NCBI GenBank assembly: GCA_964355775.1
Contig: CAYHEP010000002.1
Coordinates: forward strand, 1-43,463
From: JBBTSB01 sp964355775
GTDB taxonomy: Bacteria; Patescibacteriota; Minisyncoccia; 2-02-FULL-40-12; IGHO2-01-FULL-4-A
DNA length: 43,463 nt
Reading direction: 5' to 3'
The translations under genes and the position numbers were made by a program. Below the pieces are notes generated by a model, which was given only the letters and a program-made list of their open reading frames with translations, ran no database searches and had not been told where the DNA came from. Below, piece after piece: positions 39,099-43,463 of the stretch; within the stretch, counting starts at the first letter, position 1; every line of letters begins with the position of its first letter.

Positions 39099-39624
39099 CC
39101 TTGACGGACCACTCGCCGATTTGGAGGGTGCATTTTTGAAGCGCTGGAAAGAACAGTTTCCCGGCGAGTTTTTTGTGCCGTTTGAACAACGCAGGCATTT
39201 CTTTTTGCGCGAAGATTATCCTGAAGAGTTGCGGCAAAAGACCGACGAAGTGTTGCGAGGAGATGGTTTTTTTGGAAGTTTGCCGGTCGTTTCGGGCAGT
39301 CGTGAATCGCTTTTTTCTCTTCGTTCGATCGGCTACGCCGTCATCATCTGTACGTCTGATATTTTTGCAAATAGAACTGGATTGGCAGACAAGCGGCAAT
39401 GGGTGCGAAAACATCTCGATAATGATTTTGCCAAAGCAATGATTTTCACGCGCGACAAAACATTGATCCGAGGGAATTATTTGATTGACGACAAGCCCGT
39501 GATCCAAGGAGCCTTGGAACCTACGTGGGAACATGTTATCTTTGACCAGCCGTTCAACAGGGACGTAAAAGATAAGAAACGGATTTCCATAGACTGGTCA
39601 AATTGGAAGGAATTATTTTCATAA
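39061..39624 (+). CDS. 5'(3')-deoxyribonucleotidase-like HAD phosphatase
   Basis: The ATG at 39061 gives MKQQKPSNIILVDLDGPLAD, which places the HAD nucleophile and acid-base residues in DLDGPLAD. The 187-residue length and FFGSLPVVSGSRESLFSL, VIICTSDIF and YLIDDKPVIQGA match the NT5C group of cytosolic deoxyribonucleotidases that are common in small bacterial and phage genomes. It would remove a phosphate from a nucleotide, perhaps NMP or NDP side products of glycosyl transfer. It overlaps the kinase-like gene by 38 bases and is followed by hddA two bases later. Confidence 0.78.
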   Translation: MKQQKPSNIILVDLDGPLADLEGAFLKRWKEQFPGEFFVPFEQRRHFFLREDYPEELRQKTDEVLRGDGFFGSLPVVSGSRESLFSLRSIGYAVIICTSDIFANRTGLADKRQWVRKHLDNDFAKAMIFTRDKTLIRGNYLIDDKPVIQGALEPTWEHVIFDQPFNRDVKDKKRISIDWSNWKELFS

Positions 39625-39625
39625 C

Positions 39626-40606
39626 ATGGTCATCACTCGAACTCCATTTCGCATTTCATTTTTTGGCGGCGGGACCGATTACCCGGCATGGTATATGAAT
39701 AATGGCGGTGGTATGGCGATCAGCACGAGCATTGACAAGTACTGCTACGTGACAGCACGGCGTTTGCCGCCATTTTTCGACCACAAATATCGGATTCGCT
39801 ACACGCGTCGCGAAGAAAAAAGCAACGTTGATGATATTGAACATCCTTCGGTGCGTGAATGCATGAAGTATCTCAATTTCAGCGATCATTTGGAGATGGT
39901 TCATACCAGCGACTTGCCTGCCATGTCAGGACTTGGTTCCAGTTCGGCATTCACGGTCGGTTTTTTGCACTCGCTCTATGGATTATTGGGTAAAAAAATT
40001 CACCATCGCGATCTTGCTTTGCAAGCTATCCATGTCGAACATAATCTCATCAAAGAAAACGTAGGCTCTCAAGACCAGATTGCCACCGCGCACGGAGGAC
40101 TCAATCGTATTGTATTTGGATGCGACGGCATAAAGGTAATTCCGATGTCCATAGCGATTCGCAAGCTAAAAGCACTGGAAAGGCGTCTTATTCTTTTTTT
40201 TACGGGGTATCAGCGTTATGCCTCGGAGATCGCCGTCGAACAAATCAAACGAATTCCTGACAAGACCGCCGAATTGACAGCTATGATGGATTTGACCCGG
40301 AGGGCGGAAAAAGATTTAAGAGCTGGACGCATTGATGACTTCGGAGCGCTCCTTGATGAGGGATGGCAGATCAAGAAAACACTTTCATCCAAGATAACCA
40401 ACCCGCGTATTGATGAAATCTATACGCGTGCCAAATCCTCTGGTGCGGTCGGTGGAAAACTGTTGGGCGCAGGAGGTGGAGGTTTTATGATGTTTGACGC
40501 TCCGTCGGCGAAGCATCCAGCAATTCAAACGGCATTAGCTGATTTTATCCATGTGCCGTTTCATTTCGAAGATGAGGGCAGTAAGATCATTTATCAAAAC
40601 ATCTAG
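39626..40606 (+). CDS. hddA: GHMP kinase, D-glycero-D-manno-heptose-7-phosphate kinase type
   Basis: A 326-residue GHMP-family sugar kinase. The opening ITRTPFRISFFGGGTDYPAW is highly characteristic of HddA-type kinases, the ATP loop is AMSGLGSSSAFTVGFLHSL, and motif 3 is GAVGGKLLGAGGGGFMMF. It would phosphorylate C1 of D-glycero-D-manno-heptose-7-phosphate, the step between GmhA and GmhB, both in this window though 13-18 kb away. A fucose-type kinase (FKP-like) is the nearest alternative. It starts two bases after the phosphatase-like gene and ends two bases before a GT2 gene, so it sits in an operon with a glycosyltransferase. Confidence 0.87.
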   Translation: MVITRTPFRISFFGGGTDYPAWYMNNGGGMAISTSIDKYCYVTARRLPPFFDHKYRIRYTRREEKSNVDDIEHPSVRECMKYLNFSDHLEMVHTSDLPAMSGLGSSSAFTVGFLHSLYGLLGKKIHHRDLALQAIHVEHNLIKENVGSQDQIATAHGGLNRIVFGCDGIKVIPMSIAIRKLKALERRLILFFTGYQRYASEIAVEQIKRIPDKTAELTAMMDLTRRAEKDLRAGRIDDFGALLDEGWQIKKTLSSKITNPRIDEIYTRAKSSGAVGGKLLGAGGGGFMMFDAPSAKHPAIQTALADFIHVPFHFEDEGSKIIYQNI

Positions 40607-40608
40607 CT

Positions 40609-41460
40609 ATGCAAAATCCAAAGGTAAGTATTATCGTTCCCACGTATGGTAGAGCTGAAGGTTTGGAAAAACTATTTGTTTCTTTGCGGAAGTTTACGCC
40701 TACAGGTGTGTATGAAGTGGTTGTCGTTTCTTCCGATCCGCCGGAAACGCCAAAGGCACGGTGGCTAAAACAGCAGACCGACGTGCGCGTCATTTTCGCA
40801 GATGCCAGAAGACCATGGCAATTACGAAAAAAAAGCAATTACTACTATCTCAATACGGCAATCAAACATTCAACGTATCCATGGATTTTCCCACTGAGCG
40901 ACGATATGTATATCGATTCGAATTGGTACGATGCATTTTGCAAGATTGTCAACGATCCTTCGCATACCAACGCCGGATTGATTATTGTGGCATCCCACAT
41001 TGGTAGTCTCAAGAATGCCATCAACTATGGAATGCGCGTTGATGTTATTGGAAAAACAAAGAAACAGAACGGTCCGTGGAAAGATCTGTATTTGTCGGAT
41101 GTTTCCTTGGTCAGACGTGATGTCATGGAATCCTTCGGTCTTTTTGATGAGAAGATGGATTGGTTCGGTTCAGGTGCTGATCTGTCGCTGTCCGTAGAAG
41201 TATTAACAGATGCAGAAACGATCATTGCTGAAAATATACAGATCCATCATGCTATCAGTACTGAAAATCGTGGCAGTAATTCGGTGAGTGCGTTCAATGA
41301 TTTTCATTATCTTTTACGAAAGTGGAATCGTCTATGTAATAAGCATCATTGTCAGTACGTGTGGGATCCGGGGATACTGCCATATACCATAATTAACAGA
41401 ATCAAGAATTTTTTCCAGCAACACAAGAAAATGTTACGCTTCTACCTTAGGAAGAAATAA
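40609..41460 (+). CDS. GT2-family glycosyltransferase
   Basis: A 283-residue GT-A enzyme. VSIIVPTYGRAEGLEKLF is the standard opening, YEVVVVSSDPPETP follows, and WIFPLSDDMYIDSNWYDAF carries the metal-binding Asp pair. DWFGSGADLSLSVEV resembles the acceptor-site region. The C-terminal 40 residues are basic and aromatic (NRIKNFFQQHKKMLRFYLRKK), suitable for attachment to the membrane surface. It is the last gene of the plus-strand run and overlaps the convergent glycosyltransferase gene by 14 bases. Confidence 0.87.
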   Translation: MQNPKVSIIVPTYGRAEGLEKLFVSLRKFTPTGVYEVVVVSSDPPETPKARWLKQQTDVRVIFADARRPWQLRKKSNYYYLNTAIKHSTYPWIFPLSDDMYIDSNWYDAFCKIVNDPSHTNAGLIIVASHIGSLKNAINYGMRVDVIGKTKKQNGPWKDLYLSDVSLVRRDVMESFGLFDEKMDWFGSGADLSLSVEVLTDAETIIAENIQIHHAISTENRGSNSVSAFNDFHYLLRKWNRLCNKHHCQYVWDPGILPYTIINRIKNFFQQHKKMLRFYLRKK

Positions 41461-42385
41461 ACGTGGAAGATCCCTGGCGGTAGTAGATGAGAGGCAAATC
41501 AATCTGGTATGATCGCATGCCGGCCAGAAAGAGCATCGTGTTGAATTCATAATCCACCCACTTGGTGAAAATGTAGTTGCCAAACGCGCTGTAATGGATT
41601 TGGTTGATGACCTCTTTTCGAAAGGCGACACTGCCGTCATGCGCTCCAAAATCACTTTCAGCTCCGTACCATCCGCGGCGTACTCTGAATTTGTTTTCGC
41701 TAATAGTAAATCGTTGCTCTGTAAATATTTTTTTCATCCTGGTTGATATGTCATTCGGACCGAGGATTCTCGATTTTGCTTCCGGCCAGTCAAAATTTCT
41801 GATGTAACCGCTGAAAGTTTTGAAAGTCACCAGTCCGACATTTACGTGGACTGCGTTGGGAAATTTTGCAAAAAGATTTTTGGTAAACTCCACACGGTTC
41901 GGATGTGAAAGATCGTCGGCATCATGCATGAGGATTATGTTTCCTCGGGCGGCTTGCGCGCCTGCCTCCCGTGCTTTGCCAGTGTACAGTTTTCCTTCGG
42001 GACGGATGAGTTTTGCAGAAAATTCCCGGCAGATAGTTTGCACTTCATCAAAACGCTCGGATTGGTCATCAACGACGATGATTTCGTCGGGCATTGAAGT
42101 CTGCCGTGCAATTCCCCGAAGAGCTTCCCTGAGGTAATTATGTTGATTAAAATGTGGAATGACCACGGAGACCACAGGTTGCTTCAGGGGCGGCAACGGG
42201 GGAATGTAGCGAAGAGCACGAAGGATGCTCGTGATCTCCCGGGAAATCGGTCCGTGCAGTGATGCGAGAATGTTCTCGGACGGGACACGCTCTACGATCT
42301 TATCGTAAATTTCAGCCACCAGAGGTGCCTGGCGATCAAGTTCGCGCTCGTATCGCCACCGTAAAAATTTAGCGTAGAGATTCAT
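41447..42385 (-). CDS. GT2-family glycosyltransferase
   Basis: A 312-residue GT-A enzyme. About 70 residues of helical sequence precede the catalytic domain, which starts at PVVSVVIPHFNQHNYLREAL. EIIVVDDQSERFDEV follows, and NIILMHDADDLSHPNRVEF holds the metal-binding Asp cluster. GAHDGSVAFRKEVINQI lies in the acceptor-binding area. Proteins with this N-terminal extension are often part of larger multi-domain glycosyltransferases; here it stands alone. It overlaps the gene upstream of it on the same strand by four bases (ATGA), so the two are coupled. Confidence 0.87.
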   Translation of the reverse strand: MNLYAKFLRWRYERELDRQAPLVAEIYDKIVERVPSENILASLHGPISREITSILRALRYIPPLPPLKQPVVSVVIPHFNQHNYLREALRGIARQTSMPDEIIVVDDQSERFDEVQTICREFSAKLIRPEGKLYTGKAREAGAQAARGNIILMHDADDLSHPNRVEFTKNLFAKFPNAVHVNVGLVTFKTFSGYIRNFDWPEAKSRILGPNDISTRMKKIFTEQRFTISENKFRVRRGWYGAESDFGAHDGSVAFRKEVINQIHYSAFGNYIFTKWVDYEFNTMLFLAGMRSYQIDLPLIYYRQGSSTFISS

Positions 42386-43461
42386 ATCATATCAAGTAGC
42401 CGTTCGAAACTTTCGGTGTACGCGGCGCGGGTATGATAGCGCAGGGCAAACGCTCTTGCGGCGTCGGACCTCTCTCGCAACTCGTGTTCTGGTAGATTTG
42501 TTACGAGCGTCACCTGCTCGATGATAGACTGGATGATTTCCCTATCCGTTGTACCGTTGATCGAAAAGCCCAGCGTCTCGGCGCGAACGAAGCTACTGGG
42601 CGTGACAATCGGGATCAAACCAAAGTGAATCGCTTGGGCCACTGATCCGGGGCCTCCCTCTGCTGCGCTGGCATAGACAACGCCCATGCAATTATTGGCC
42701 GCCGCCTCAAATTCCCGCGAGCTCACATCCATAAACCCGAGATAGTGGATGTTGGGATGGGCGGCCATCATCGGCTGTGCCCATTTCCAAAATTCCGGCT
42801 CATCCTCCAGGCCACCAGCGATGTGCAAATACATGTGCGGCATCTTGGCAAACGCCTCAATAACCAAGTCTATGCCTTTCATGAGCATGCCGCCGCCACC
42901 CAGCCACAGGAAGTTGTTTCGTGCTGTTGCTATATTTTTTTTTCGTGCTTCCGGGATAATAACCGAACTGATGTTGATTTGTATTTTTTTTGGTTTTTTG
43001 TGAAATGACTGCAGTTGGAGATCCGTCCCAAAATACGTCAAGTAGTCTGCATGTTCATCTGAAGCAATCACTGGAATCTGTCGATTGGTGGGGACCGCGA
43101 TGCCCGTGCGTTCGCGGAACATCGTAGTCCTTTGCAGCTCAGCCAAATTCCAAGGAAGCCAATGGTTACTCGAGGCGTAATAGACTTTGGTTTGGCCCGC
43201 AATGGCGGGAGCGTCTTTAAGATTGTTCAGGCAGTCAAGGACCAGCGCATACTTGCTCCATTCAATTTTTGGATACCCCTTGCTGTGGAAGTAATCGACT
43301 ATATATCCGTGTTTGTTCAAGAGCCTGGCGATTTCCACCGATTCCCAATAGCGGCTGTGATGCGTGAGGTTTGGAAATTGATCAAGCTTGCCCTTCAAGA
43401 AATAGGGCAACGCTTCGATTGAATAAATGACCAAAGCTCGAGGCGAATTTTTGGGGAGAAG
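42382..43461 (-). CDS. GT4-type glycosyltransferase, probably cut at the 5' end by the window edge
   Basis: At least 350 residues of a GT-B protein. The N-terminal domain includes LTHHSRYWESVEIARLLNKHGY and KVYYASSNHWLPWNLAEL; the donor domain includes FLWLGGGGMLMKGIDLVIEAF, MYLHIAGGLEDEPEF, IHYLGFMDVSSREFEAAA and ASAAEGGPGSVAQAIHFGLI, an EX7E-like region. The only in-frame start candidate inside the window is a TTG at 43434, but the frame stays open to the edge and the added residues (PKNSPRALVIYSIEALPYF) look natural, so the true start is probably outside. It is coupled to the following GT2 gene. Confidence 0.82.
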   Translation of the reverse strand, partial: LLPKNSPRALVIYSIEALPYFLKGKLDQFPNLTHHSRYWESVEIARLLNKHGYIVDYFHSKGYPKIEWSKYALVLDCLNNLKDAPAIAGQTKVYYASSNHWLPWNLAELQRTTMFRERTGIAVPTNRQIPVIASDEHADYLTYFGTDLQLQSFHKKPKKIQINISSVIIPEARKKNIATARNNFLWLGGGGMLMKGIDLVIEAFAKMPHMYLHIAGGLEDEPEFWKWAQPMMAAHPNIHYLGFMDVSSREFEAAANNCMGVVYASAAEGGPGSVAQAIHFGLIPIVTPSSFVRAETLGFSINGTTDREIIQSIIEQVTLVTNLPEHELRERSDAARAFALRYHTRAAYTESFERLLDMI

Positions 43462-43463
43462 AT

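Noticed and set aside
1..43463. tRNA, rRNA, CRISPR arrays, insertion sequences
   Set aside because: Read for on both strands by eye; no cloverleaf with conserved loops, no regularly spaced repeats and no transposase frame was seen. Short or degenerate examples could be missed without computation.

Overview
The window looks like an accessory surface-glycan locus from a Candidate Phyla Radiation bacterium (Patescibacteria), most likely of parcubacterial type. The reasons are the very tightly packed genes (ATGA overlaps everywhere), standard-code TGA stops, proteins that look shortened compared with their families, near absence of Shine-Dalgarno sites, and a surface protein (236-1777) whose C-terminal domain resembles one I associate with parcubacterial exported proteins. 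The lineage is an inference. No rRNA, tRNA, CRISPR array, transposase or phage gene was seen.

Layout. 1-1777: end of a probable glycosyltransferase and a secreted Thr/Ser-rich protein. 1812-20132: glycosyltransferases (two of them split into N- and C-terminal halves), RmlD-like and GalE-like SDRs, two C-methyltransferases, a DegT aminotransferase, methyltransferases, and an unknown protein built from two copies of one domain. 20116-24800: a DUF268-like protein, a HldE-C-like nucleotidyltransferase, GmhA, a GDP-sugar 4,6-dehydratase and a two-subunit TPP enzyme of E1 alpha/beta type. 25033-26323: HddC and GmhB on the minus strand. 26428-33525: an acetolactate-synthase/YerE-like TPP enzyme, a split transketolase, an aldo/keto reductase with a ParB-like tail, a TylF-type O-methyltransferase, an acylating acetaldehyde dehydrogenase and a 4-hydroxy-2-oxovalerate aldolase. 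33482-43463: an aminotransferase, a GC-rich P-loop kinase with a real Shine-Dalgarno site, an endonuclease/phosphatase-family gene and an SDR each interrupted by an in-frame TGA, an MlghB-like epimerase, another SDR, two small nucleotide-related enzymes, HddA and more glycosyltransferases.

How it works together. GmhA, HddA, GmhB and HddC make up a full route from sedoheptulose-7-phosphate to GDP-D-glycero-D-manno-heptose. The dehydratase, the MlghB-like 3,5-epimerase and the SDR reductases would carry it on to GDP-6-deoxy-heptoses. Several C-C bond-forming systems (three TPP enzyme families, a pyruvate aldolase with its aldehyde dehydrogenase, two C-methyltransferases) suggest that branched or chain-extended sugars are made here and then polymerised by more than a dozen glycosyltransferases.

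Two regulatory themes stand out. First, many genes at the head of a transcription unit have a -10 box placed about 6-11 bases before the start codon, which implies leaderless mRNAs; the only two clear Shine-Dalgarno genes look compositionally different. Second, a 75-78 bp inverted-repeat element sits at three gene junctions, with arms that covary between copies; it carries the stop codon of the gene before it (two of three copies) and an in-frame start for the gene after it.
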